NCBI GenBank assembly: GCA_013403005.1
Contig: JACBOA010000006.1
Coordinates: 1 to 64,000 of the forward strand
From: Methanobacteriaceae archaeon
GTDB lineage: Archaea; Methanobacteriota; Methanobacteria; Methanobacteriales; Methanobacteriaceae
DNA: 64,000 nt
Direction: 5' to 3'
The notes beneath the pieces are model-generated. The model saw only the letters and a program-made list of their open reading frames with translations. It had not been told where the DNA came from and searched no databases. The stretch's first letter is position 1, and each line of letters opens with the position of its first letter. Below, one piece after another: positions 26,284 through 37,091 of this stretch. A program made the position numbers and the translations under genes.

Positions 26284-27057
26284 ATGACCATTCTCATCAC
26301 TAATGATGATGGGGTAAACTCATCAGGCATCATGGCAGCTAAAAAGGCAGCGGAAAATTTGGGTGAAACTCTTGTCGTAGCACCCGCTACACAGCAAAGT
26401 GGAATTGGACATGCTTTAACCCTTTTTGAGCCCGTCAGGGTCACTTGTACCAACATGGCTGATGGCACTGAGGCCCACATGGTTTCAGGAACCCCTACTG
26501 ATGCAGTTATTATTGGAATATTTCAAATAGCTGATGAAAAACCTGATTTAATCATTTCAGGCATTAATATTGGGGAAAATCTGGGTAAATCAGAATTAAC
26601 CACTTCTGGAACGATCGGCGCAGCTATGGAGGCAGCAGTTCATGGAATTCCAGCCCTATCAGTGTCTCTCCAAGTTACTAGGGGGGATATTAAGTTTCAT
26701 GACGGTCAGGTGGATATTGACTTTTCCCATGCCATTAAAATGACTGAAAGAGTGGCCAGTATGATCCTGGAGAAGGGTTTACCACCGGGTGTTGATTTTT
26801 TGAACCTCAACATACCTTCACATCCCAAAACTGACGAGATCAAGTTAACCCGTTTAGGTGAGCGAATGTACAAGATACACATCAAAGAACGCCTTGATCC
26901 TCGTGGAAGACCTTATTACTGGATTGATGGAGATTCTGTGGAAGATGATCAGCATGGTACTGACGTGCATACTTTAAAACGTGAAGGATGTGCTACCTTA
27001 ACTCCGATTTCTCTGGATGCAACATCTTCATTGGATCTAATGGAGGATTGGCTTTAA
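26284..27057 (+). CDS. surE: 5'/3'-nucleotidase SurE
   Basis: 257 residues. SurE is a metal-dependent phosphatase acting on nucleoside monophosphates. The N-terminal metal-binding 'LITNDDGVNSSGI', 'SGTPTDAVIIG' and 'ISGINIGENLGKS' are all intact. The nearest ribosome-binding-like sequence (GAGGTGG) is about 20 nt upstream of the ATG, unusually far, and no in-frame alternative start lies between, so initiation may be weak or leaderless. Confidence 0.93.
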   Translation: MTILITNDDGVNSSGIMAAKKAAENLGETLVVAPATQQSGIGHALTLFEPVRVTCTNMADGTEAHMVSGTPTDAVIIGIFQIADEKPDLIISGINIGENLGKSELTTSGTIGAAMEAAVHGIPALSVSLQVTRGDIKFHDGQVDIDFSHAIKMTERVASMILEKGLPPGVDFLNLNIPSHPKTDEIKLTRLGERMYKIHIKERLDPRGRPYYWIDGDSVEDDQHGTDVHTLKREGCATLTPISLDATSSLDLMEDWL

Positions 27058-27181
27058 ACCATATTTTTAATCCCATATTGCTTAGTTTTTATTTCATAAA
27101 CTATATTTCATATGCCACTCATAAAGTAATCTGTTCTACAATACTAAGCATTCCCTACCCAAAAACTTCCCAGGTGATTTG

Positions 27182-27421
27182 GTGGAAAAATATGATTTTG
27201 CTTTGATTATTATCATATTATTTGTGGCTTCTGCCGCAGCAGGATATTACTATCTTTCAGTAACTGGCCAAATATGTCCTTTAAGCTCCCCCTTTTCTAA
27301 TTCCAATGCTTTAAAAAAATCTAACTCCTCATCTACAAGTCAGCACTGCAAGATAAATTCTACCAGTAACTCCACTAAATGCGGGATAACTATTGAAAAC
27401 AACCAAACCGTTAATAATTGA
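27182..27421 (+). CDS. Small secreted or anchored Asn/Ser-rich protein
   Basis: About 79 residues. One N-terminal hydrophobic helix ('FALIIIILFVASAAAGYYYL') is followed by a hydrophilic tail with three Cys and four N-x-S/T sequons (NSS, NST, NST, NQT). The start is the GTG at 27182, with AGGTGAT ending three nt upstream; a TTG at 27179 directly abuts it. The layout suggests a tiny anchored and perhaps N-glycosylated surface protein. I do not recognise a family. Confidence 0.55.
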   Translation: MEKYDFALIIIILFVASAAAGYYYLSVTGQICPLSSPFSNSNALKKSNSSSTSQHCKINSTSNSTKCGITIENNQTVNN

Positions 27422-27470
27422 CAACAATTGAATGACAAATTTGAAGTTCATTTAATGAAAAAGTGATTTA

Positions 27471-27779
27471 ATGGATGCCAAAGATTTAAGGGAAAAGATC
27501 ATAGAGAAAGGTTCTATTGTGAGGTATATTGGCACTAATACCATAGGTAAGGCTGATAAAATTCTTGAAAAAGATTCTCAAATCTGGATTCGTATTGATT
27601 CTTCCGGGCTTTTTTATCGTTCGGATTACTTGGAGCTATTGAAGGAGGAGGAATTACCTCAAAAGAAATCATTCCAAAAGAGTATTAAAGAGAAGGTTTT
27701 AATTTCTAAAAACCTGAAAAGGGTAGCTCCCACTCAAATATCCGATCATGGTGATGGTCCGGGGTATGGTGGGGGTTGA
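27471..27779 (+). CDS. DUF2098-family protein
   Basis: 102 residues. The first 60 ('GSIVRYIGTNTIGKADKI', 'IWIRIDSSGLFYRSDYLEL') resemble the DUF2098 family found in methanogens, a small beta-rich domain of unknown function. The tail is basic and ends with a Gly-rich 'GDGPGYGGG'. A GTGATTTA ribosome binding site precedes the ATG. It lies 50 bp after the small anchored protein and could share its transcript. Confidence 0.7.
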   Translation: MDAKDLREKIIEKGSIVRYIGTNTIGKADKILEKDSQIWIRIDSSGLFYRSDYLELLKEEELPQKKSFQKSIKEKVLISKNLKRVAPTQISDHGDGPGYGGG

Positions 27780-27820
27780 TTTTATTTTGGATCAATTTTG
27801 ATTAATCTTAGTTTGTTTAT

Positions 27821-27867
27821 AAGAGTATGGGTCCGTATTATTTTCATTTTTTCCCGAATATACTCTT
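27821..27867 (+). terminator. Possible terminator hairpin after the DUF2098 gene
   Basis: Perfect 8-bp arms AAGAGTAT (27821-27828) and ATACTCTT (27860-27867) enclose a T-rich loop, about 40 bp downstream of the stop codon. Confidence 0.4.
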
Positions 27868-27886
27868 TTACTGATCCTTTACCAAC

Positions 27887-28015
27887 TTCTACCGTAGAAA
27901 AATTAGTTGATTCCTTGGATTATTTTTTAAGAAAGATCAATACAATTGTTTCTACTGTAGAACAAATTTATTGGAATCCATGAGGGTAGTTCTCAATAAT
28001 TGTTCTACCGTAGAC
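27887..28015. repeat. Triad A of TTCTAC-N-GTAGAA palindromes
   Basis: Three 13-mers lie at 27887-27899 (TTCTACCGTAGAA), 27950-27962 (TTCTACTGTAGAA) and 28003-28015 (TTCTACCGTAGAC). Start-to-start spacings are 63 and 53 bp. The triad sits in the 319 bp gap between the DUF2098 gene and the 3' end of methanogenesis marker 12, which otherwise holds no gene. The same arrangement recurs at 50.65-50.78 kb. Dyad symmetry and near-integral helical spacing suggest binding of a dimeric protein on one face of the DNA. Confidence 0.8.
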
Positions 28016-28095
28016 TCAATTATGCAAAATTAAGCCATATTTTAATAAGGCCCTAGTAGGTTCTAAATCGAATCTAACCTTAAAAAAAACTTAAT

Positions 28096-29088
28096 TTAGA
28101 ATACTTCAATTCCCAGGATGTTTTTTTTACCATTGAAGACATCCATGGCAATCTGTGCACTTCCCATTGATCCTGAGGTGGGTGGGAGCATCACTACTTC
28201 GCCAATATCTGCAATTTTTTCTTTCAGTGCACTGTAAAAATCAAATGGTTCCTGCATGGAACCCACCGAACCAGTAAGCACCACTCCTTCCACCTCTTCC
28301 TGTGCTATCTTTGAAAGGCCCCAGATTTCCATTACTATGGTCATGAGCATGGTCTCCAGGGCTAGTTCCGCTCTGCTGTCCCCTGCCAAGTATTTCTCCA
28401 GTAGCACGTCTTTGGCATGGGCCACTTTTTCGTCTATCCCTGCCACTTTGACTGCCCCTGCACGGGAGAAACATTGGTTAGCAGTGCGCAGACCTTCATC
28501 AATATCACGGATCATCTCCAGATCAAGCGGCCCGTGAACAATGCCCATAGAACCCAGGCAGGCATCAACAGCACCTCTAATTTTACCATTCTCCAGTAGA
28601 ATGCTGACTGTGTTGGAACTGATGTCGGATACAATGAAATTCTCAAAACCAGTTTCTAGATGGGCATTATAACATATACTCACCTTTTCAGCACTTGCAT
28701 GATGGGAATAAGCTGCCCGAAAGCATGGATCCATGGAGGGGGTGTTTTTATGCAGTCCAGGAATCAATACAGTGGGAATTTTAGAGTTTTCAATCTCCTG
28801 GTATACTGCGGTACCTCCCCCTGTAACCTTACCTGCTCCTTCAATGGAGAGAATTCCACGATCTTTAACCTTATCTAAAGGTGTTATTTTGCTGATACCA
28901 TCACCCATGGCATAGGTGATGGCCATTAACTGAACAGAATCCAGTTCAACCCTTTTTGAAAGTTCTTCCAGGGCGGAGACACGTCCTGATGAGAGTTCAT
29001 CTCTACCAATCTTGAAATGAACAGATTTATCATTTAAAACTGTAAAGGAAACACCGGTTGTACCATGATCCATGCCAACGAATACCAT
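28096..29088 (-). CDS. Methanogenesis marker protein 12
   Basis: About 330 residues with an ASKHA (actin/Hsp70/sugar kinase) fold signature at the N-terminus ('VGMDHGTTGVSF') and 'VVLTGSVGSM' near the C-terminus. It corresponds to methanogenesis marker 12, a protein found almost only in methanogens; its exact role is not established to my knowledge. A GTG at 29100 would add four residues, but it overlaps a GGTGAG ribosome binding site placed 7 nt before the ATG at 29088, so the ATG is chosen. Confidence 0.87.
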   Translation of the reverse strand: MVFVGMDHGTTGVSFTVLNDKSVHFKIGRDELSSGRVSALEELSKRVELDSVQLMAITYAMGDGISKITPLDKVKDRGILSIEGAGKVTGGGTAVYQEIENSKIPTVLIPGLHKNTPSMDPCFRAAYSHHASAEKVSICYNAHLETGFENFIVSDISSNTVSILLENGKIRGAVDACLGSMGIVHGPLDLEMIRDIDEGLRTANQCFSRAGAVKVAGIDEKVAHAKDVLLEKYLAGDSRAELALETMLMTIVMEIWGLSKIAQEEVEGVVLTGSVGSMQEPFDFYSALKEKIADIGEVVMLPPTSGSMGSAQIAMDVFNGKKNILGIEVF

Positions 29089-29173
29089 TTTTTTACTCAC
29101 CAGGGTATGAAACTTTTAGCACACAAGTTAAGAATTAAAAACTACAGATAAAATGAAAAGAAAAAAAAATGTT

Positions 29174-30160
29174 TTATTTTTCTAAACCGCATAGTTTACG
29201 TAATTTTTTCCCCTGTTTTTCAATTTTAAGTTCGTTTTCAATGGAACGCATTCTATTGAGTTGTGGTTGTCCAGCCTGGTTTTCCAAAGCCCATTCTTTG
29301 GCGAATTTACCTGTTTGAATCTCCTTCAGGATCTGTTTCATTTCTTTGCGGGATTCTTCGGTTATAATCCTATCTCTGCGGGTCAGACCTCCGAATTCTG
29401 CAGTGTTACTAACATCATTCCACATTCCAGCGAATCCTTTCTGGTAGATCAGGTCAACGATTAGTTTTAGTTCATGACAGGTTTCAAAGTAAGCCAGTTC
29501 AGGCTGGTAACCAGCTTCTACCAGAGTCTGAAAACCTGCTTTAATCAGTTCGGTAGCTCCTCCACATAGCACTGCCTGTTCACCAAATAAATCTGTTTCA
29601 GTTTCTTCTTTAAAGGTTGTTTCCAAAACTCCGGCTCGGGTCAGGCCGCTTCCCTGTCCCATGGCCAGTGCAATCTGGAGAGCGTTACCTGTGTAATCCT
29701 GTTCTACAGCAACCAGTCCGGGAACTCCAAACCCATCCACGTACTGCTGGCGCACGGTTGAACCAGGTCCTTTAGGGGCAATCATGGTAACGTTAACGTT
29801 TTTTGGTGGAATTATATACCGGAAGTGGATGTTGTACCCATGGGAGAAGCTTAGGGTGTTTCCTTCTTTAAGATTATCCTTTATGGATTTTTCATAAACT
29901 TGGGCCTGTATCTCATCCGGGATGAGTATGTGAACCACATCTGCTTCTTTAGCAGCTTCTTCCACAGTCATCACAGTCATATCATGATCTATAGCTGTTT
30001 CCCATGAATCTCCACCTTTTCTGAGACCAACAATAACGTCTAATCCACTATCAGCCATATTTCTGGATTGAGCCATCCCTTGGCTTCCGTATCCTATGAC
30101 AGCAACGGTTTTATCCTTAAGTACATCCATGTCCACATCTTTTTCATAGTAAATCTTCAT
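29174..30160 (-). CDS. ilvC: Ketol-acid reductoisomerase
   Basis: 328 residues, class I (short) enzyme. It rearranges and reduces acetolactate or acetohydroxybutyrate with NAD(P)H and Mg2+. Motifs are the dinucleotide loop 'VIGYGSQGMAQSRNM', 'IAPKGPGSTVRQQY' and the C-terminal knotted domain with 'DLFGEQAVLCGGATELI' and 'ELAYFETCHELKLIVDLIY'. GAGGTGACC precedes the start. It lies 268 bp from ilvN upstream on the same strand, so it may have its own promoter. Confidence 0.97.
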   Translation of the reverse strand: MKIYYEKDVDMDVLKDKTVAVIGYGSQGMAQSRNMADSGLDVIVGLRKGGDSWETAIDHDMTVMTVEEAAKEADVVHILIPDEIQAQVYEKSIKDNLKEGNTLSFSHGYNIHFRYIIPPKNVNVTMIAPKGPGSTVRQQYVDGFGVPGLVAVEQDYTGNALQIALAMGQGSGLTRAGVLETTFKEETETDLFGEQAVLCGGATELIKAGFQTLVEAGYQPELAYFETCHELKLIVDLIYQKGFAGMWNDVSNTAEFGGLTRRDRIITEESRKEMKQILKEIQTGKFAKEWALENQAGQPQLNRMRSIENELKIEKQGKKLRKLCGLEK

Positions 30161-30428
30161 ATGAGGTCACCTCTTTTAAAATTGAAAAGAAATACCACTC
30201 AAGGGTATAATAAAGAAAATTATGCCTTGGTATAATCTCTATGTCTTATAATTATGAAGTTATATTAATATAGTTTGCCCTGAGTAAAAGAGTAAAATTA
30301 GCCATATAAGCCCATAAATATAGAAAAAACGGCTTTGGATGGAATAATTCATAGTATAAGGGTTCAGATTGATTTTAATAGTACGAGAATTTTCAATAAA
30401 ATTCAAAGAGGGTTTGTTATTAAACCCC

Positions 30429-30929
30429 TTATATGGTTTTTGAACCTCTTGATATGGCTGTGGGTCCAGTTCTGGCTATTTCTTTTATTCCGAAACCTTT
30501 AAGCAGGTCGATGAGGGCATCGATTTTATCAGGTGTTCCGGTGATCTCCAAGGTAAGGTTTTCCGGTCCAACATCAACGATTCTGCCTCGGAAAATATTG
30601 GCATACTGAATGATCTCTGAACGGGCTCTTTCTGATGTGGCGTGGGTCTTGATAAGGCACAATTCTCGGATTACAGTTCCCTCTGCATTTAGGTCACGAA
30701 CTTTCACCACTTCAATGATCTTGTTCAGTTGTTTGGTAATCTGCTCCAGTACTCTGTCATCACCATGGGAGATGATGGTCATACGGGCCAGCCCGTCCTG
30801 TTCAGAAGGACCAACAGTTATACTATCAATATTAAATCCTCTACGGGTGAATAATCCCGCAACGCGCTGCAGCACTCCAGGTTGATGCATTACAATAGCA
30901 CTTATGATGTGACTTCGCTGCTCATCCAT
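30429..30929 (-). CDS. ilvN: Acetolactate synthase small (regulatory) subunit
   Basis: About 166 residues with an N-terminal ACT domain ('HIISAIVMHQPGVLQRVAGL') that binds the feedback effector valine, and the usual second domain. A longer in-frame extension to 31007 exists but lies within ilvB; a GGAGGTGA ribosome binding site directly before the ATG at 30929 fixes the start. The ATG is one base beyond the ilvB stop codon, so the two are translationally coupled. Confidence 0.95.
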   Translation of the reverse strand: MDEQRSHIISAIVMHQPGVLQRVAGLFTRRGFNIDSITVGPSEQDGLARMTIISHGDDRVLEQITKQLNKIIEVVKVRDLNAEGTVIRELCLIKTHATSERARSEIIQYANIFRGRIVDVGPENLTLEITGTPDKIDALIDLLKGFGIKEIARTGPTAISRGSKTI

Positions 30930-30930
30930 T

Positions 30931-32667
<1,737 letters not shown>

Positions 32668-33009
32668 GTTTAACACCTAATTGTGCATATTTTCCAAAAA
32701 TATCTTCCACAGTAAAGATATCTTCCATAATGAAAATCATGGTAATTTAGAAAAAATCCATGACTTGATATAACATATCCCGATTTTACTTTTCATGGTA
32801 TATGTATTTGTTTGCTTGATCATTATCAGCAAATTGCAGACAACCATGATGATTTGAAATAGTATTAATAAATAATTTGAGAAAAATCAATTATTTAAGA
32901 GGAATTATTTGATGGAATTTTTAGGATGAATATTCCGGGCTTATGCCATAGGGAGAAATTATAAAGTGTGAAGTTAAAGATGTTTACTTAGCATTCATGG
33001 AGGATTAAT
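32668..33009. other. Divergent spacer between ilvB and purD
   Basis: 342 bp without a gene. It contains a CATGG...CCATG inverted pair around 32740-32775 followed by another TCATGG near 32805, which could be an operator for ilvB. AT-rich stretches could supply TATA boxes for both genes. No riboswitch or attenuator is evident. Confidence 0.4.
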
Positions 33010-34320
33010 ATGAAGATACTGGTGGTAGGAACTGGAGCAAGAGAACACGCCATCTGTCAGGCGTTGTATGAAGAAGCTGATCTTTATTCCATAATGAGCA
33101 ATAAAAACCCTGGGATTGCCCGTATCACCCAGTTTAAAATTGGTAGTGAGATGGATATTGAAGGAGTAAAAAAATATGCTCAGGATATAGGTGCAGAAAT
33201 GGCTGTGATCGGACCGGAAGCCCCTCTAGAACATGGTATTGTTGACGCACTCCAGGAAGCAGGGATCCCCTGTGTGGGTCCCACTCAACAGGCTGCTCGG
33301 ATTGAAACTGACAAAGCATTCATGCGAGACCTTTTTGTTAAATACAAAATATCCGGTTCTATAGCTTATGGGGTTTTTGATACGGTTAGAGATGCTGTAG
33401 AATTCATGGATGACTTCGGTGAAGATATAGTGGTTAAGCCTGTAGGATTAACAGGTGGTAAGGGTGTTAAAATAATGGGAGAGCATCTTAAAGATGCTGA
33501 AGAAGCAAAAAATTATGTTAAAGAAATTATTGATAATAAGATAGGTGGACATGCCAGTGTGGTCCTGGAAGAGCGGTTGATTGGGGAGGAATTTACAGTG
33601 CAAGCCATGGTGGATGGGGATAATCTGGTGCCCATGCCTGCTGTTCAGGACCATCCTCATGCCTATGAAGGAGACCAGGGGCCTATCACTGGTGGAATGG
33701 GGTCTTACTCTGGCAGTAACGGTCTTTTACCCTTCATGGATCAGAAGGATTATGATGCATCGGTTAAGGTTATGGAGGAAACCATTAAGGCAGTTAAAAA
33801 AGAAGTAGGTCCTTACAGGGGTGTTCTCTATGGGCAGTTCATGTTATGTCGTGACGGTCCCCGTCTGGTGGAGTATAATGCGCGTTTTGGAGATCCGGAA
33901 GCCATGAATGTTCTACCTCTCCTTGAAACCAGTATGGTGGAACTTTGTGAGGGAGTTGTTGATGGTAACCTTAAAAAAGCACAATTCAGGCCACAAGCCA
34001 CAGTTTGTAAGTACTTGGTACCCAACGGCTACCCGGAAAGTGGGAAAGCAGGTCAACCCATCCAAGTGGATGAGGAAAAGATAGCTGCTGAGGGTGGAAT
34101 GGTATTTTACGCTGCAGTAAACCAGAAAGATGGGGAGATTTTAACCACAGCTTCCCGTGCTCTGGCAGTGGTAACTGCTGATGAGACCATTAAAGATGCA
34201 GAAGAGAGATGTGAAAGAGCCACAAAACATGTGAAGGGCGATCTTTATCACCGCAGAGATGTAGGCACTCGTCAGCTTATTGAAAAGCGTATAGGTCATA
34301 TGAAGGAGATTAAGGGATAA
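33010..34320 (+). CDS. purD: Phosphoribosylamine-glycine ligase
   Basis: 436 residues, an ATP-grasp enzyme joining glycine to phosphoribosylamine in purine synthesis. Marks are the N-terminal 'VVGTGAREHAICQAL', 'GPEAPLEHGIVDAL', 'KPVGLTGGKGVKIMG' and the signature 'RFGDPEAMNVLPLL'. A GGAGGATTA ribosome binding site precedes the ATG. The next gene begins about 60 bp downstream. Confidence 0.97.
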   Translation: MKILVVGTGAREHAICQALYEEADLYSIMSNKNPGIARITQFKIGSEMDIEGVKKYAQDIGAEMAVIGPEAPLEHGIVDALQEAGIPCVGPTQQAARIETDKAFMRDLFVKYKISGSIAYGVFDTVRDAVEFMDDFGEDIVVKPVGLTGGKGVKIMGEHLKDAEEAKNYVKEIIDNKIGGHASVVLEERLIGEEFTVQAMVDGDNLVPMPAVQDHPHAYEGDQGPITGGMGSYSGSNGLLPFMDQKDYDASVKVMEETIKAVKKEVGPYRGVLYGQFMLCRDGPRLVEYNARFGDPEAMNVLPLLETSMVELCEGVVDGNLKKAQFRPQATVCKYLVPNGYPESGKAGQPIQVDEEKIAAEGGMVFYAAVNQKDGEILTTASRALAVVTADETIKDAEERCERATKHVKGDLYHRRDVGTRQLIEKRIGHMKEIKG

Positions 34321-34378
34321 TCAACCCTTACTTTCCTTATTAATATTGTATTGATCAGCTATCTGTTGGTAGAGGACA

Positions 34379-34942
34379 ATGACCAGATCTAGAAGATACT
34401 TGAACAGCCTTCCCAATATTGAAAAAATTAAGGAAATTTCAAGGGAAATACTGGATTATGAGTTGAAACTGGATAAGGCCACCCGAAATAAAGACGGCAT
34501 TAAAAAAGATATCTTTGAACTGGAAAATAAAAAGGAACATCTTGAAACAGTTGAAAGCCCTAAAAAGATGGAAAGCACACGCAAAAAACTGGAAAACTTA
34601 TCTTCTGATCTTCTAGCTAAAGATAAAGAAATTAATGAAATAAAAAAACATATTTTAGACTTGCAGTTAATTGTTGATAAAGAAATAACCGAAGGCCTAT
34701 CAATTTTATATCATCAGGCTAAATCCAGTCTGGATGAGGCAGAAAAAAACATTTTAAAACATCAGAAACTGGTAGATGAGTCTCAAAAAAACTTCATCAA
34801 TGCTTCCACTCAAGAGGTGGAAAAGTATCGTCATGAATGGATAATTAACGTGGAAAAGGTAATTAAACACAAAGAAAAGGCCAAAATATATGAGGAAGAA
34901 ATAGAAAACATTAAAAGAGTTTATAAACGTGAGTTTGGTTGA
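34379..34942 (+). CDS. Coiled-coil protein of unknown function
   Basis: 187 residues, almost entirely charged helix with heptad-like spacing of Leu/Ile from about 15 to 180 ('ENKKEHLETVESPKKMEST', 'LLAKDKEINEIKKHILDLQL'). There is no Cys and no membrane segment. A GAGGACA precedes the ATG. It follows purD by about 60 bp. I do not recognise a family; it may be structural or a partner protein. Confidence 0.7.
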   Translation: MTRSRRYLNSLPNIEKIKEISREILDYELKLDKATRNKDGIKKDIFELENKKEHLETVESPKKMESTRKKLENLSSDLLAKDKEINEIKKHILDLQLIVDKEITEGLSILYHQAKSSLDEAEKNILKHQKLVDESQKNFINASTQEVEKYRHEWIINVEKVIKHKEKAKIYEEEIENIKRVYKREFG

Positions 34943-35220
34943 ACACGTGATTTTTTCGAGGATTTAATTTATTGGGGGAGGAGGGGAGCGATATTTGCAA
35001 AGAATTTTTGCCTTAATTTGTCTTTCTATGGTAAAAAACATCTTAAATGAATTTGAAATTTTGATGAACATTCCCACACCCTTAAGTTTACAGTCCACAT
35101 TTTTTCATAAACTTTAAGTAAAATAATCTTTAGATAAACTAACTTCAATAAAAACATGTTATTTATAGTATCATTTGGTAGAAAAATAAAATCGCTTAAT
35201 TGAAATTAGGAATGAGTGTG

Positions 35221-36117
35221 ATGCACCTTTTGTCGGCTTTAGATGCTCGTGAATATGTATGGGATATACTGGAAAACTCAGAGGAGTTTAAAAAAGGGAG
35301 GGGTCCTGAAAAACCTTTAAAGGGCAAATCCCTCGCTATGATTTTTGAAAAAGCCTCAACCCGTACTCGAGTATCATTTGAGGTGGGTATGTACCAGTTG
35401 GGTGGGCAGCCATTATATTTATCCGCATCTGACCTTCAACTGGGTCGGGGTGAAATAATTGAGGACACTGCACGGGTAATGAGCCGTTACGTTGATGGGG
35501 TAATCATTAGGGCTCGTGAACATGATGATGTGCTCCAGTTTGCCCGATACTCAGATATTCCGGTTATCAATGCCTTAACTAACCTGGAACATCCCTGCCA
35601 GGCATACACTGATATTTTCACCATCAGGGAATGGAAAAATACTTTAGACCTTCATATGGTGTTTTTGGGTGATGGAAATAATGTCTGCAACTCTTTATTA
35701 CTGGCTACAGCTCTGGTAGGCATGGACTTCACTGTGGCCTGTCCTCCCCAATATGAACCTGACCCTATAATTTTAAAAGAAGCCCAAAAGATCGCCAGGA
35801 AATCCAATTGCACCATCGAAGTAACTGATGATGTTCAAGAAGCTGTAAGTGGAGCAGACGTGCTTTACACTGATGTATGGGTGAGTATGGGTGATGAAGC
35901 TGAGGAGTCTCAGAGATTAAGAGATTTACAAGATTATCAGCTTAACCAGGATATTTTGAATATGGCTGACTCTGAGGCCATGGTTATGCACTGTCTTCCT
36001 GCTATCCGTGGCCAGGAAATAACTGAAGAAGTTTTAAACGGTCCACAATCCGCGGTCTGGGATGAGGCAGAAAATAGATTGCATGTGCAAAAATCAATAA
36101 TGCACCTATTACTTTAA
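35221..36117 (+). CDS. argF: Ornithine carbamoyltransferase
   Basis: About 298 residues. The enzyme makes citrulline from ornithine and carbamoyl phosphate in arginine synthesis. Motifs are 'EKASTRTRVSFEVGM' for carbamoyl phosphate, 'LEHPCQAYTD' and 'MHCLPAIRGQEI' for ornithine. The ATG at 35221 ('MHLLSALD') matches where homologues begin; an upstream ATG (35212) and TTG (35200) are in frame but less likely. It is the paralogue of pyrB in this window and is distinguished by the HCLP loop. Confidence 0.95.
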   Translation: MHLLSALDAREYVWDILENSEEFKKGRGPEKPLKGKSLAMIFEKASTRTRVSFEVGMYQLGGQPLYLSASDLQLGRGEIIEDTARVMSRYVDGVIIRAREHDDVLQFARYSDIPVINALTNLEHPCQAYTDIFTIREWKNTLDLHMVFLGDGNNVCNSLLLATALVGMDFTVACPPQYEPDPIILKEAQKIARKSNCTIEVTDDVQEAVSGADVLYTDVWVSMGDEAEESQRLRDLQDYQLNQDILNMADSEAMVMHCLPAIRGQEITEEVLNGPQSAVWDEAENRLHVQKSIMHLLL

Positions 36118-36291
36118 GATAAATCAATACAGATTAAGATTAAACACGCTAATAGTAAAATCCAGATAGATTAAATTTAAATCTGCTTTAAATAGACTAC
36201 CTCAAATTTTTCAAACCTTATTCACTTAAAGGGCAGCCTATTGTGAGTTGAACTTTTTTTTGGATAATCATATGAGTAAGGTAAGGAAAAT

Positions 36292-36840
36292 TCACAGTCG
36301 CAGACAGGTTGAATTATAGGCTATAAATTCTTCAACAGCACTTTTCACATCAAAAAAGTCGTCTCCCCTTTTTTGGTTAAAGGTAATGAAGTAGAGGAAA
36401 CTTAAAATATTGAAGGATAGCACATAGTGGTCTACTTTTATTTGAGGGAACATTTTTTCCAAATACTCTGCCAGACGGAATATGAATTTTTTGGTAATGG
36501 AATGAGGGATTCTTTCTCTTTCGTATATCAATATATTCACGTATTCAAAGTTTTTATCCATTAAATCCACAATTTTCATTATCAAATTCCTGAAACATTC
36601 CTTCGGTTCTTCAATTAGACTTAGATCCAGCAAAGAATACACATCTTTCATAATTCTTTCCTGATTTTTCACTATAACTTGGTTGAAGAGATTCTCTTTG
36701 GTTTCAAACTTTCTAAAGAGAGTCATTTCTGTGAAACCAGATTTTTTAGCGATAACACGTGTTCTAGCTCCATTATAGCCATTTTTGGAGAAAACTTGCA
36801 AAGCAGCATCTAATATTCTTTCTTCAGTATCTGCAGCCAT
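36292..36840 (-). CDS. TetR-family transcriptional regulator
   Basis: 182 residues. The N-terminal 50 carry the TetR helix-turn-helix: 'EERILDAALQVFSKNGYNG' then 'ARTRVIAKKSGFTEMTLFRK'. The remainder is a helical ligand-binding domain ('LIMKIVDLMDKNFEYVNILI'). The ligand is unknown. About 250 bp of AT-rich DNA precedes it, a possible self-regulation site, though I see no clear palindrome. No transporter or drug gene is adjacent. Confidence 0.85.
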   Translation of the reverse strand: MAADTEERILDAALQVFSKNGYNGARTRVIAKKSGFTEMTLFRKFETKENLFNQVIVKNQERIMKDVYSLLDLSLIEEPKECFRNLIMKIVDLMDKNFEYVNILIYERERIPHSITKKFIFRLAEYLEKMFPQIKVDHYVLSFNILSFLYFITFNQKRGDDFFDVKSAVEEFIAYNSTCLRL

Positions 36841-37091
36841 CTAATAACATCCCAAAAAACTGTTTTTCTGTGAAATATTTTATTTAATTATCAATTACTT
36901 TATATTTAAGCACCAAATGGATAATAAACCCATTTCTGCTAATATTCATTATGTTAATATTGCTTGATAAATCTTTAATATTCTCAAATTCATAAAACAT
37001 TATTATTTTTTTATTACTAATCGGTATCTAAAAAATTGATTTGTTGTCTTGATTGATTAATCTTACGGAAACTGTTACATTATTTCAGATC

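Noticed and set aside
27798..27983. 61-codon plus-strand frame over palindrome triad A
   Set aside because: It spans two palindromes and a hairpin, lacks a ribosome binding site, and the translation is hydrophobic low complexity.
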